In this document: positions 17,946 through 25,110 of the stretch, piece after piece
How the letters are laid out: each line of letters opens with the position of its first letter
Numbering within the stretch: position 1 is the stretch's first letter
Virus record (IMG/VR): IMGVR_UViG_3300032213_000150
Span: 1-31,978 of that record
DNA length: 31,978 bases
Direction: 5' to 3' (one strand)
DNA from: a virus
Translations under genes and position numbers: made by a program
Notes under the pieces: generated by a model
Database searches by the model: none
What the model was told of the DNA's origin: nothing
The model's input: only the letters and a program-made list of their open reading frames with translations

Positions 17946-18223
17946 TTGCCATCCTTTTTAGAGTCTTCATTTTGCATGAGTTTGATACCAGACAGGAACC
18001 CAATCATGCCGCCTATAAGAGTAGAAAAAGCGGGTGAAATCATCTTGAAAATTTCTGCGTTGTCCACTTCCTTGGCCCACAGACCCAACATAAAGCTGAT
18101 TACCATAGCCAATACGGAGATACACAGGGTCGTGCTTACCATGAGGGTGACCCACAGCGTCAGCTTTTCTTTTGTCTCCATCTGTGGCTTCCTGACTGGC
18201 CTCGGTGTTGGTTTCTTGGTCAT
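17939..18223 (-). CDS. Two-TM small membrane protein of the lysis cassette (94 aa)
   Basis: A basic N-terminus (TKKPTPRPVRKP) is followed by a long hydrophobic segment at about 22-49 and a second at about 62-82 (STLIGGMIGFLSGI), with a charged, Cys-ending tail. The basic start suggests a cytoplasmic N-terminus. It overlaps both neighbours (ATGA with the coiled-coil gene, seven bases with the holin gene). A second holin, antiholin or pinholin-like partner is plausible because many phages place such a gene beside the main holin. No spanin features (proline-rich periplasmic part or lipobox) were seen. The role is inferred from position and topology. Confidence 0.6.
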   Translation of the reverse strand: MTKKPTPRPVRKPQMETKEKLTLWVTLMVSTTLCISVLAMVISFMLGLWAKEVDNAEIFKMISPAFSTLIGGMIGFLSGIKLMQNEDSKKDGKC

Positions 18224-18459
18224 ACAAGTTTGTCAATCTCGCGTTTCAAGTTGTTAATCTGGATGCTCAGGGTTACCTGCTTCATCCTGTACTCATAAAT
18301 CTCATACTCATACTGGTGGAACTTCTTTACCCGGTTGTCCACCTGTACTTGATTTGCCCGTTCAGCGTCCAGCCTTTCCACCCGTTTGGCAAACACATCC
18401 GTCTGCGTGGTCGCGGTAGGTTGAACTATCGGATACCATTTGTCGTAACTGATCTTCAC
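18220..18459 (-). CDS. Small coiled-coil protein in the lysis cassette (79 aa)
   Basis: This hypothetical soluble protein is mainly helical and charged (FAKRVERLDAERANQV, then heptad-like IQINNLKREIDKL at the end), suggesting a coiled coil. It has no membrane segment or signal peptide, so it does not fit an inner-membrane spanin. The start is GTG at 18459, overlapping the TGA of the upstream gene (GTGA), and its own stop overlaps the next start (ATGA). Tight coupling on both sides argues for a real gene of the lysis cassette. Function unknown. Confidence 0.55.
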   Translation of the reverse strand: MKISYDKWYPIVQPTATTQTDVFAKRVERLDAERANQVQVDNRVKKFHQYEYEIYEYRMKQVTLSIQINNLKREIDKLV

Positions 18460-18743
18460 TTCTTTTCCCGATCAAGCGCGTCCTTGTATCCATGTATCAC
18501 CTTGCCTCTAAGCTCTGCCGAATCCGCCGCGCCAGCCCACTCTGACAAGTTGTTCCAAATCACCACATAGTCCGAAGCCTTGCAGTGCTGTGCATTGTTT
18601 GTCAGCCACATAGACATCTGCTGGTGACGCTCGGACGGATTGTGAATGACGTACGCTATCCCGTAGAACTCGCGCACATGACAGCCATTCTTGGCTACGG
18701 CTCCCACTAGCCCCAACAGCAATAACAGAAGGAGCCAGCGCAT
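18456..18743 (-). CDS. Small secreted protein of the lysis region (95 aa)
   Basis: A typical signal peptide (MRWLLLLLLLGLVGAVA) is followed by a mature part of about 78 residues with two cysteines (Cys21, Cys54) and a WNNLSEWAGAADSAELRGKV helix. AVA at 15-17 suits signal peptidase I. Cys21 lies close by, but K-N-G-C is a poor lipobox, so a lipoprotein is less likely. The HNPSERHQQM segment is one I associate with small lysis-region proteins of Gram-negative phages, without a known role. No strong ribosome site precedes the ATG. An envelope function during lysis or superinfection control is possible but not shown. Confidence 0.55.
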   Translation of the reverse strand: MRWLLLLLLLGLVGAVAKNGCHVREFYGIAYVIHNPSERHQQMSMWLTNNAQHCKASDYVVIWNNLSEWAGAADSAELRGKVIHGYKDALDREKK

Positions 18744-18752
18744 TACGCATGG

Positions 18753-19094
18753 TTAGGCGTTTAAAGCATCCAAGCGATTCCATGCCCAGTCAGTTGCAGC
18801 CGATGGATCAAAAGGAATAGTAGCTTCTGGATTGCCGGGCTGTGTTGGGTCAGGTTGTGTCCAGTTTGCACCGACTGTTGTCAAATACGCCAACAGGTCA
18901 GCTTTGGTTGCAAAAGCTTCAGCATCCCCTATGTCATCGGTTTCAGAGATGCCAACCATGACCATGTCACGGGGGCTAGGGGTGCTGGGGTCAGCAACCA
19001 CAAACACGCCACCAACGCCTTCAGCGTGTAGGCAGAGGAATGTAGGGACTGTGCCGTCAGCGGCTAAACGATACTTCATCATGCGATGTGCCAT
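18753..19094 (-). CDS. Conserved hypothetical protein after the glycosyltransferase (113 aa)
   Basis: This is an acidic soluble protein. It begins MAHRMMKYRLAADGTVP, has a FATKADLLAYLTTVG helix, a Pro-rich spacer (QPDPTQPGNP) and a conserved-looking end DWAWNRLDALNA. The ATG has a good AAGGAG embedded in the last codons of the glycosyltransferase gene, whose TAA ends two bases earlier. No domain was recognised. The position between a glycosyltransferase and the lysis genes suggests a virion-related accessory such as a fibre or assembly cofactor; this is speculative. Confidence 0.5.
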   Translation of the reverse strand: MAHRMMKYRLAADGTVPTFLCLHAEGVGGVFVVADPSTPSPRDMVMVGISETDDIGDAEAFATKADLLAYLTTVGANWTQPDPTQPGNPEATIPFDPSAATDWAWNRLDALNA

Positions 19095-19096
19095 TT

Positions 19097-19807
19097 TTAT
19101 GCTCCTTGGGCGTACTGCCCGCTAAAAAGATATGCGCCAAAATGCCCGAGTTCGCACCAAGGCGCGGCCCAGACGGTTCCACCATGCTCACGGTACAAGT
19201 GGCAAAAGTTGTAGTCCTCAGACAGAAGTTCGTGGTCGTAGTTCTGTACCTTGAAGTAGTCGTACACCTTCTCGCCTTTGGGGATGGTTACACCCCCGTT
19301 GTCATACCAGCCCACATGAGGCTGTAGTTTCTCAAAAACATCGCGGCGGATCAACATAAATCCTGTGCCAATATGCTTTACCTGAAACGGCAAGTCTGGG
19401 CTAATCATCTCGTGACCGTCCAGCTTGTTTAAATTAAAAATGCCCGTCAGCTTGTGCAATGCAGGATGGTTCAGAACAGCGCCCTGACGCACCTTATCCC
19501 AGTTGATCCCCTTCATAGGGACTGGCCCACCCACAATACCCTTGTCGGCTTTAATCATTCGGGCAATGTCGTTTGCCACAAACTTCTGGTCAGCGTCAAT
19601 AAAGATCAGGTGGGTTGCATCCTGCATCTGCATGAAGTGGTGCGCGATGGTGTTTCTACCGCGTTGCACCAAACTCTCGTTCCCAAGGAATATGCACGTT
19701 AGCTTGATGTTATTAACCAAACAGGCTTCCTTGAGCGCCAGCAGGGACTCCGTGTATTCAGTACACATCATCCCCCCATAACATGGTGTGCCGACGACTA
19801 AGTGCAT
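19097..19807 (-). CDS. GT-A fold glycosyltransferase (236 aa)
   Basis: The protein has the layout of a small GT-A (GT2-like) glycosyltransferase that uses a nucleotide-sugar donor. TPCYGG at 7-12 opens the nucleotide-binding fold. FIDADQ with D71-A72-D73 is the DxD metal/nucleotide motif. A GTGFMLIRRDVFEKL segment spans about 148-161. SEDYNFC at 196-202 supplies the likely acidic catalytic residue, and GH at 221-222 is a typical metal-binding His. Length is complete. It follows a coiled-coil gene (TAATG overlap) downstream of three fibre-like genes, so it could modify phage fibres or host surface glycans. The substrate cannot be told from sequence. Confidence 0.75.
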   Translation of the reverse strand: MHLVVGTPCYGGMMCTEYTESLLALKEACLVNNIKLTCIFLGNESLVQRGRNTIAHHFMQMQDATHLIFIDADQKFVANDIARMIKADKGIVGGPVPMKGINWDKVRQGAVLNHPALHKLTGIFNLNKLDGHEMISPDLPFQVKHIGTGFMLIRRDVFEKLQPHVGWYDNGGVTIPKGEKVYDYFKVQNYDHELLSEDYNFCHLYREHGGTVWAAPWCELGHFGAYLFSGQYAQGA

Positions 19808-20628
19808 TACTTGTTTTCCAACTGTGGTGTGTTAGTCAAGGATGTAGGATCAAACACTGAGAAACCACGGCGGGCCGCAAAAGTAGCAGGGTCTTTAGCC
19901 CACTTGGTAGCGCAGGCTTCTAACCAGCGCACGGTCATTTCATGTGTGGGTGCAGTGCCATTGGAGATAAGCTGGTTTTCCATGTTTAGGTAAGCAAACA
20001 CTTCAGCCTGCGCTTGGGCGGCGTTGATACCAAGGTCAAACAAATAGATCAAGTTACCTTCGTCAATCGTGCCGTTGCGTGAACGCGCCGCATTCAGGGC
20101 TTGCTTCATACAGGTCATGATGTGGTATTTGGACTCTTCCTGTTCGTAGTCCTCTTCGGTAATCTCGTTCTTGCCAACGGCTTCCAGCAACTGGGCGTGT
20201 TGGTTCACCATGAAGTTCATTTTGCGCAATGCGCCGTTGACATGGTTCTGAGTGCCATCAAGATGGCTGTTTATTTCTAAGATTTCAATCTCAAGCAACT
20301 CGCGATCAAGCGGATCTGTGCAGCTTTCCAACTCACGTTCTTTTTTCTTAAGTTCCACCTGCTTCTTACGCAAGCCAATGTAGGCTTCTTGCAGGGCAGA
20401 CTTTGTTCTGTCAATCTCGGCCAAGGTGTGCTTAATAGAACGAATAGGCGTGATGGCCGTTACGTCTAGTGTCACCGACATGAACTGACTGTGGGACTTG
20501 TGGAAATTGCTGGTGTCGCGTGTGACAGCAGGCATCCGGTCTTGGATATTTTTTAACATCAAGTTGTACTCTGGTTTTGTTACGACCAGCGCAGTGTTCA
20601 TGTTGCCAAGGATCAGTTCATTGCTCAA
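19807..20628 (-). CDS. Coiled-coil virion-region protein, unknown function (273 aa)
   Basis: This soluble, charged protein has a long predicted coiled coil at about residues 60-170 (many Lys/Glu heptads such as KKKERELES and LEIEILEINSHL), then a helical C-terminal part (FDLGINAAQAQAEVFAYLNM, WAKDPATFAARRGF). I chose the TTG at 20628, because AGGAG stands six to seven bases before it and the product then starts with SNELILGNMNTALVV. A GTG at 20667 in the same frame is possible but lacks a clear ribosome site and would overlap the fibre gene by 11 bases. It ends in a TAATG overlap with the glycosyltransferase. It could be a fibre chaperone or connector; this is not established. Confidence 0.6.
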   Translation of the reverse strand: MSNELILGNMNTALVVTKPEYNLMLKNIQDRMPAVTRDTSNFHKSHSQFMSVTLDVTAITPIRSIKHTLAEIDRTKSALQEAYIGLRKKQVELKKKERELESCTDPLDRELLEIEILEINSHLDGTQNHVNGALRKMNFMVNQHAQLLEAVGKNEITEEDYEQEESKYHIMTCMKQALNAARSRNGTIDEGNLIYLFDLGINAAQAQAEVFAYLNMENQLISNGTAPTHEMTVRWLEACATKWAKDPATFAARRGFSVFDPTSLTNTPQLENK

Positions 20629-20634
20629 AGGTTT

Positions 20635-20639
20635 CTCCT
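20635..20639 (-). promoter_or_regulatory. Ribosome binding site deciding a TTG start
   Basis: AGGAG on the minus strand lies six to seven bases before TTG at 20626-20628. This supports the TTG over the upstream GTG at 20667 for the coiled-coil protein gene. Confidence 0.5.
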
Positions 20640-20656
20640 GTTTGTTGGGGATACCA

Positions 20657-21685
20657 TCATATCCCACCGTGTCCGTTGGAACAGCCTGCCATTGACCATG
20701 TGCCTGTAATTAAGTCGCCAAAATCAATGGCATCGCCTGTGGTGGCAATCGTGACGTAGTCAATAATATTACGATACACCGCATTATTATTTCCCCCCGC
20801 AAAAACACCCCTAGTAGAAGATGAAGCCGCGCTAACAAAATAACGTCCAAGGGTTAAGTCGCCAAAATCTGTGGCATTACCAGTAGAAGCAATAGTGACG
20901 TAGCTAATAACATTTGTATTTGCAGAACCAGTTTCTCCACCTCCAAACAAGCCACGAGTAGCTGAAGAGCAGGACGCAAGGCCATAACTAACCACCGTTA
21001 AATCTCCAAAATCTGTAGCATTACCAAGTGAAGCAATAGTGACGTACTCAATAGTATTTACTCTATCACTACCGTTATAACCACCACCAAACAATCCTCT
21101 TGTTGGAGAAGCGCACCCAGCCCCATAAGCATCTACCCCCAATAAATCTCCAAAGTCTGTGGAATTTCCAGCAGTTGCAATAGTGATGTATTCAATTACG
21201 TTTCTATAACCGTCATCACCCCCTCGTCCGCCAGAAAACAAACCTCTAGTAGCTGAAGAGCATCCAGCTTGAAGTCTTATTGTTTCAAGTAAATCACCAA
21301 AATCTGTAGCATTCCCTGTTGTGGCAATAGTTACATATTGGATCACATTGTTTGGGCCAGTGCCCCCAGAAAAAATACCCCTTGTAGAAGATGCACAACC
21401 TGCTTGTTGTTCTACTGCGGTAATTAAATCACCAAAATCAATAGCATTTCCAGTCGTGGGAATAGTTATATATTGAATGACGTTTGTAAAGCCCGGAGTT
21501 GTACTTCCACCCGCAAATACCCCAATAGTTGCAGTATTACCAGCAGTGGGCCACAACCCTTGCTGAATCCAAAATGTTGCTTGGTCTATTGTCCAGACAC
21601 CGGGAGCCGCTCCGTTTGCAAACGGCCCAGCAGGAGGTACGGCTACGGGTCTGATGATCCCTGCGTTCCATGAAGATGTTGCCAT
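20657..21685 (-). CDS. Kelch-like six-repeat protein, fibre/receptor-type (copy 3, 342 aa)
   Basis: After a proline-rich start and a GVWTIDQATFWIQQGLWP segment (29-46), the protein consists of six tandem repeats of about 48 residues (55-342). Each repeat has the form G[VIL]F-x-GG, N-x-I-x-YxTI, TGNATDFGDL and a GCSSxTR end. The GG...Y pattern resembles kelch blades, so a six-bladed beta-propeller is likely. The last unit ends GCSNGHGGI in place of STRGVF, a form that could close the ring. It is the last of three paralogues in a row. Such proteins are seen in aquatic phages near tail fibres; host receptor or glycan binding is inferred. It lacks the conserved Trp of classic kelch. Confidence 0.7.
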   Translation of the reverse strand: MATSSWNAGIIRPVAVPPAGPFANGAAPGVWTIDQATFWIQQGLWPTAGNTATIGVFAGGSTTPGFTNVIQYITIPTTGNAIDFGDLITAVEQQAGCASSTRGIFSGGTGPNNVIQYVTIATTGNATDFGDLLETIRLQAGCSSATRGLFSGGRGGDDGYRNVIEYITIATAGNSTDFGDLLGVDAYGAGCASPTRGLFGGGYNGSDRVNTIEYVTIASLGNATDFGDLTVVSYGLASCSSATRGLFGGGETGSANTNVISYVTIASTGNATDFGDLTLGRYFVSAASSSTRGVFAGGNNNAVYRNIIDYVTIATTGDAIDFGDLITGTWSMAGCSNGHGGI

Positions 21686-23520
21686 TTTTATAGACCCCCG
21701 TGAGAATTAGAACAGCCAGCTTGCGCTTCAAGAACAGATAGCAAGTCGCCAAAGTCGGTGGCGTTACCTGTGGAGGCTATAGTGATGTATTGAATCACAT
21801 TTGTTACAGAACCTTCACTGTTTCCACCAGCAAAAACACCCCTTGTGGATGACGATGTACCGGCTATTGAGTACTTGCTATTTATTAAGTCACCAAAATC
21901 TGTAGCGTTACCCGTAGTTGCAATAGTCACATACTCAATAATATTGACCCCTGTACCAGAAGGCCCACCACCGGCAAATATACCTCGGGTAGAAGATGAA
22001 CAACCAGAAACTCCGGGTAGCCCCGCTGATACATCACCAAAATCCGTAGAATTGCCCGTGGTTGCAATAGTGACATACTCAATATTATTTATTGGTATAC
22101 CGCTAGAATCATCGGTTAGCGTAATAACCCCGCGAGTTGTAGAAGCTACCCCCGTACCGTAATAAGCGGGTTGGCTTAAATCCCCAAAGTCAGTGGAATT
22201 ACCTGTTGTTGCAATAGTGATGTATTCAATGGTGTTTTTAACGCCACTTGCGTATCCAAGGGTCAAAACACCACGAGTTGAGTTTGACAGGGCTAATGCT
22301 CTATTATTTCCAGCACTTATATCGCCGAAATCAATAGCGTTGCCTACTGTGGCAATAGTCACATAGTCCATTACATTAACAGAGCTACCTCCTATAAACA
22401 CACCGCGTGTAGAAGAAGAGCAAGCGGCTAGTTGTGTTCTGGTAACTGTTAAGTCGCCAAAATCTACAGCATCTCCAGTAGTTGTAATAGTGATGTACTG
22501 AATTACATTTGTGTTACTTCCGTAATTTCCGCCGCCAAACAAAGCAATAGGCACAACGTAACTAGGCCAATTCTCCGCCCCGATAGCCTGCATCACAGCA
22601 GGGAGTGTCCATACACCTGAATAACTTGGCATTTATAGACCTCCGTTAGCGTTTGAACAACCTGTAATGCCCACAGCAACTATAGTTAAATCGCCAAAAT
22701 CTGTGGCATTACCTGTAGAGGCAATAGTGATGTAGTCCATGACATTTATGCCGTCTGTAGCAGCATTAGTTGCCCCGCCCCCAAAAACGGCACGAAGGCT
22801 AGACGATACACAACCCGACTGATTGACTTGATTTGATAAGTCACCAAAGTCTGTAGCATCGCCTGTAGAAGCAATCGTAATGTAACTAATTACGTTGGTT
22901 CTAGTAAAAGAACCACCTGTCTGCCCACCTCCAAAAACTCCACGAGTAGATGAACCACCACCCGCCACACCTAGTTGAGTTATTGTTAAATCTCCAAAAT
23001 CTGTGGCGTTGCCTGTAGTAGCAATTGTTACATAATCAATTACATTTACAGGGTTTGGATCATCGTAACCACCTGCCCAGACACCACGAGTAGGAGACGA
23101 ACAAGAACCTGTACCATATCTACTGGATGTTAAATCACCAAAGTCCGTTGCGTTGCCTGTAGTAGCAATTGTGATGTATTCAATAATATTTGTTTCTGTT
23201 CCGTTAAGGTCGAGTCCCCCACCGAAAAGCCCACGGGTAGACGAATTGCAACCAGCGGCAAGATACCTTACAGATGAAAGCGCCCCAAAACTTGTAGCGT
23301 TACCGGTAGTGGCAATTGTTACATAGTCAATTACATTTACATCGGTATTAGGCGGCCCCCACAAACCACCTGCAAAAACGCCTCGTGTTGAGGAAGCGCA
23401 TCCAGCAGTTCGGTATCTTCCTAAAGTTAAATCGCCAAACGTAGAAGCATTGCCCGTTGTTGTAATGGTAATGTACTGAATTAAGTTTGTTCCGCTTATA
23501 GACCCGTTATATCCGCCTGC
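20713..23520 (-). repeat. 18-fold DNA repeat within three paralogous genes
   Basis: A core of about 50-57 bases coding for N-x-I-x-YxTIATTGNATDFGDL recurs every 135-150 bases, with breaks at the gene joints at 21.7 and 22.65 kb. Copies begin near 20713, 20855, 20998, 21141, 21289, 21426, 21743, 21887, 22037, 22178, 22319, 22451, 22685, 22836, 22987, 23130, 23280 and 23429. Copies differ mostly at third codon positions. They are coding repeats, not a CRISPR array. Confidence 0.8.
21688..22632 (-). CDS. Kelch-like six-repeat protein, fibre/receptor-type (copy 2, 314 aa)
   Basis: This is the shortest of three tandem paralogues. A 29-residue head (YSGVWTLPAVMQAIGAENWP) is followed by six repeats of about 47 residues with the same YxTIATTGNATDFGDL core, ending GCSNSHGGL. 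Repeats 3 and 4 depart from the usual GVFAGG opening (GVLTLGY and GVITLTD), so those blades lack the double Gly. The start follows the stop of copy 1 directly (TAAATG), with GGAGG in the last codons of that gene, so translation is coupled. The head shares the GVWT...WP pattern with copy 3 but not copy 1. It is presumably a fibre tip or decoration protein; binding partner unknown. Confidence 0.7.
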   Translation of the reverse strand: MPSYSGVWTLPAVMQAIGAENWPSYVVPIALFGGGNYGSNTNVIQYITITTTGDAVDFGDLTVTRTQLAACSSSTRGVFIGGSSVNVMDYVTIATVGNAIDFGDISAGNNRALALSNSTRGVLTLGYASGVKNTIEYITIATTGNSTDFGDLSQPAYYGTGVASTTRGVITLTDDSSGIPINNIEYVTIATTGNSTDFGDVSAGLPGVSGCSSSTRGIFAGGGPSGTGVNIIEYVTIATTGNATDFGDLINSKYSIAGTSSSTRGVFAGGNSEGSVTNVIQYITIASTGNATDFGDLLSVLEAQAGCSNSHGGL

Positions 23521-23862
23521 AAATATACCTCTTGGCGGAACGGCAGGAGTCACACTACCACTAGCTGCACTGTAAGCACTTGGGCCATAAGTGTTTGTAG
23601 CCCACACAGCAAACGTGTAAGCCGTGCCATTAGACAAGCCAGTAACACTAATTGGTGAAGAAGCCGCAGAAGCCACGACCCCACCGGGTGTAGACAACGC
23701 TGAGTAAGATGAAATAGCGGAACCGCCTACATTAGATGGCGCAGTAAAAGCAACAGACGCAGAAGCATCACCACCCGTAGCCGTCCCAATGGTCGGCGCA
23801 TTAGGATTGTTCAGCGGATCAAAAAAGGCTGAGATAAACCCAGCAGGAGGACGTAGTGGCAT
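22633..23862 (-). CDS. Fibronectin III plus kelch-like six-repeat fibre protein (copy 1, 409 aa)
   Basis: This is the first and longest of the three paralogues. The head reads PPAGFISAFFDPLNNPNAP and is followed by a fibronectin type III-like domain (about 20-108, with ASVAFTAPSNVGGSAISSY and LSNGTAYTFAVWATNTYG). From residue 111 come six repeats of about 50 residues with the shared N-x-I-x-YxTIATTGNATDFGDL core, ending GCSNANGGL. Fibronectin III modules are frequent in exposed phage virion proteins and are thought to bind carbohydrate. A GGGGGG ribosome site lies in the 12-base gap after the 128-residue gene. The architecture suggests a receptor-binding or fibre protein with a swapped adapter head; the role is inferred. 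Confidence 0.7.
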   Translation of the reverse strand: MPLRPPAGFISAFFDPLNNPNAPTIGTATGGDASASVAFTAPSNVGGSAISSYSALSTPGGVVASAASSPISVTGLSNGTAYTFAVWATNTYGPSAYSAASGSVTPAVPPRGIFAGGYNGSISGTNLIQYITITTTGNASTFGDLTLGRYRTAGCASSTRGVFAGGLWGPPNTDVNVIDYVTIATTGNATSFGALSSVRYLAAGCNSSTRGLFGGGLDLNGTETNIIEYITIATTGNATDFGDLTSSRYGTGSCSSPTRGVWAGGYDDPNPVNVIDYVTIATTGNATDFGDLTITQLGVAGGGSSTRGVFGGGQTGGSFTRTNVISYITIASTGDATDFGDLSNQVNQSGCVSSSLRAVFGGGATNAATDGINVMDYITIASTGNATDFGDLTIVAVGITGCSNANGGL

Positions 23863-23874
23863 GATGCCCCCCTA

Positions 23875-24261
23875 TTACGGTGTAATGGTTTCGTAGCTTA
23901 CTGTGAAAGTCAACTTACTTGCTGTACCGCTGGTAGCCCACAATGTGCTTGGCTCACCAGACACGCTGGTATCGAGCAAATACAACATCGTAGTCTTGTC
24001 AAGCAAAATCAGAGTAGCATCGGCTGGCACAGAGATTGTGGAGCCAAGTGCACGGTAAGTTGTACCATCAGCCAAGCGCAATTCAACAGTTGCGTCATAC
24101 GCCGCAGAGCCGTCAATGTTGGCAACCATAATCTGGTTGATCTTTTGGGCAGAGCCAGTAGCTGGCGCAGTTACCAGCGCAGTACGGGACGAATCCGTAG
24201 GTGTGATGGAAACCGTGTGAGGTGTTGCTACTGTGCAAGCGAGAATATTTGGTGCAGCCAT
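23875..24261 (-). CDS. Small beta-rich virion protein (128 aa)
   Basis: This Thr/Ala/Ser-rich protein has an alternating hydrophobic pattern (KINQIMVANIDGSAAYDATVEL, then ISVPADATLILLDKTTMLYLLD) fitting a beta-sandwich. The IMVANIDGSAA segment and the following strands resemble small head or fibre decoration proteins of aquatic phages, and the size is typical. It has no signal or membrane segment. It starts nine bases after the stop of the 276-residue fibre-type gene, whose TAA gives the first bases of the ribosome site TAAGGAG. It probably forms part of the fibre/decoration module. Confidence 0.55.
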   Translation of the reverse strand: MAAPNILACTVATPHTVSITPTDSSRTALVTAPATGSAQKINQIMVANIDGSAAYDATVELRLADGTTYRALGSTISVPADATLILLDKTTMLYLLDTSVSGEPSTLWATSGTASKLTFTVSYETITP

Positions 24262-24270
24262 GATTGCTCC

Positions 24271-25101
24271 TTAGATGCTGTATAACATTGCGATTGATGT
24301 GACCTGTGCTCTGGTTAAACCAGCGCTTCCGAAAGATAGAACGCCCGAGCCGTTAGTTACAAGGGCTTCACCGTTTGAACCGTCTGCACCGGGAAGTGTA
24401 AACGTTACATTAGTAGAAACCGTGCCGGGGGCTTGAAGCGCCACGTACTGACCGCCTGTTGTATCTTCAAAGCGAACATCGCCTTGAGCCGTGACGTTGA
24501 CCTGTGTAGCTACAACTGTACTTGGTGTTGTTGCACCAACCGAACCATTCAAGGGGCCAGATAAACCAGCCGCAGTTAGCGTAGTGCCATCAAATGTCAG
24601 ATTGGCAGAACCTGCCAAGTTACCTGAACTGTTGTACTGAACTTGTGTGTTTGAGCCGCCAGCCGATGCGCCTACGCGCACGTAGTCTGTACCGTTAAAT
24701 GCCACTAAAGCTTTGTCGGCTACAGCAACCGTGACACCTGACTGACCCGCTGCTTTAATTGTGACTGAGCCACCTGTGGCATCGTTAATCACCACGTACG
24801 TTTTGCTATAACTTGGGCCTGTGATAATTTTGGTTGTTGTCAACGCACCTGATACGCGAATAACCGCATGTTGGGCAGTTACTGTACCTGCACCTGCCAG
24901 AGTAGACGTAATGTTGGTAGCTGACGCATCGCCCGTGGTATTAGCCAGAGTTACCGCGCCGTCACCTGTCAGAGTCAACGTAGCTGCAATAGCAAGATTG
25001 GTATATTCAGTAATACCGTTATTAACAGTATTGCCCCACGTGCCGGAAAGGTCACCTTGCGTTGGGGTGACTAATCCTAGTTGTCCTGTTGTAGCTGCCA
25101 T
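24271..25101 (-). CDS. Tail-fibre-like protein (276 aa)
   Basis: The N-terminus LVTPTQGDLSGTWGNTVN is a familiar opening of phage fibre proteins. The body is a low-charge Thr/Ala/Gly-rich beta region with NTQVQYNSSGNLAGSANLTF around 154-173. The end has FTLPGADGSNGEALVTNGSG, the pattern seen near the tips of trimeric fibres before a chaperone or tip domain. No catalytic motif is present. It starts nine bases after the TAG of the 297-residue gene (TAGGAG ribosome site). It is probably a trimeric fibre or an exposed virion protein; attachment to the Gp10-like neck is possible. Confidence 0.65.
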   Translation of the reverse strand: MAATTGQLGLVTPTQGDLSGTWGNTVNNGITEYTNLAIAATLTLTGDGAVTLANTTGDASATNITSTLAGAGTVTAQHAVIRVSGALTTTKIITGPSYSKTYVVINDATGGSVTIKAAGQSGVTVAVADKALVAFNGTDYVRVGASAGGSNTQVQYNSSGNLAGSANLTFDGTTLTAAGLSGPLNGSVGATTPSTVVATQVNVTAQGDVRFEDTTGGQYVALQAPGTVSTNVTFTLPGADGSNGEALVTNGSGVLSFGSAGLTRAQVTSIAMLYSI

Positions 25102-25110
25102 TTAATGCTC

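Noticed and set aside
18220-18459. Coiled-coil protein as an inner-membrane spanin
   Set aside because: It lacks an N-terminal membrane segment, and the partner with an outer-membrane lipobox is not convincing.
20713-23520. Regularly spaced DNA repeats resembling a CRISPR array
   Set aside because: Repeats are about 50 bases within units of 135-150 bases, lie in open reading frames and vary mainly at third codon positions; they encode protein repeats.
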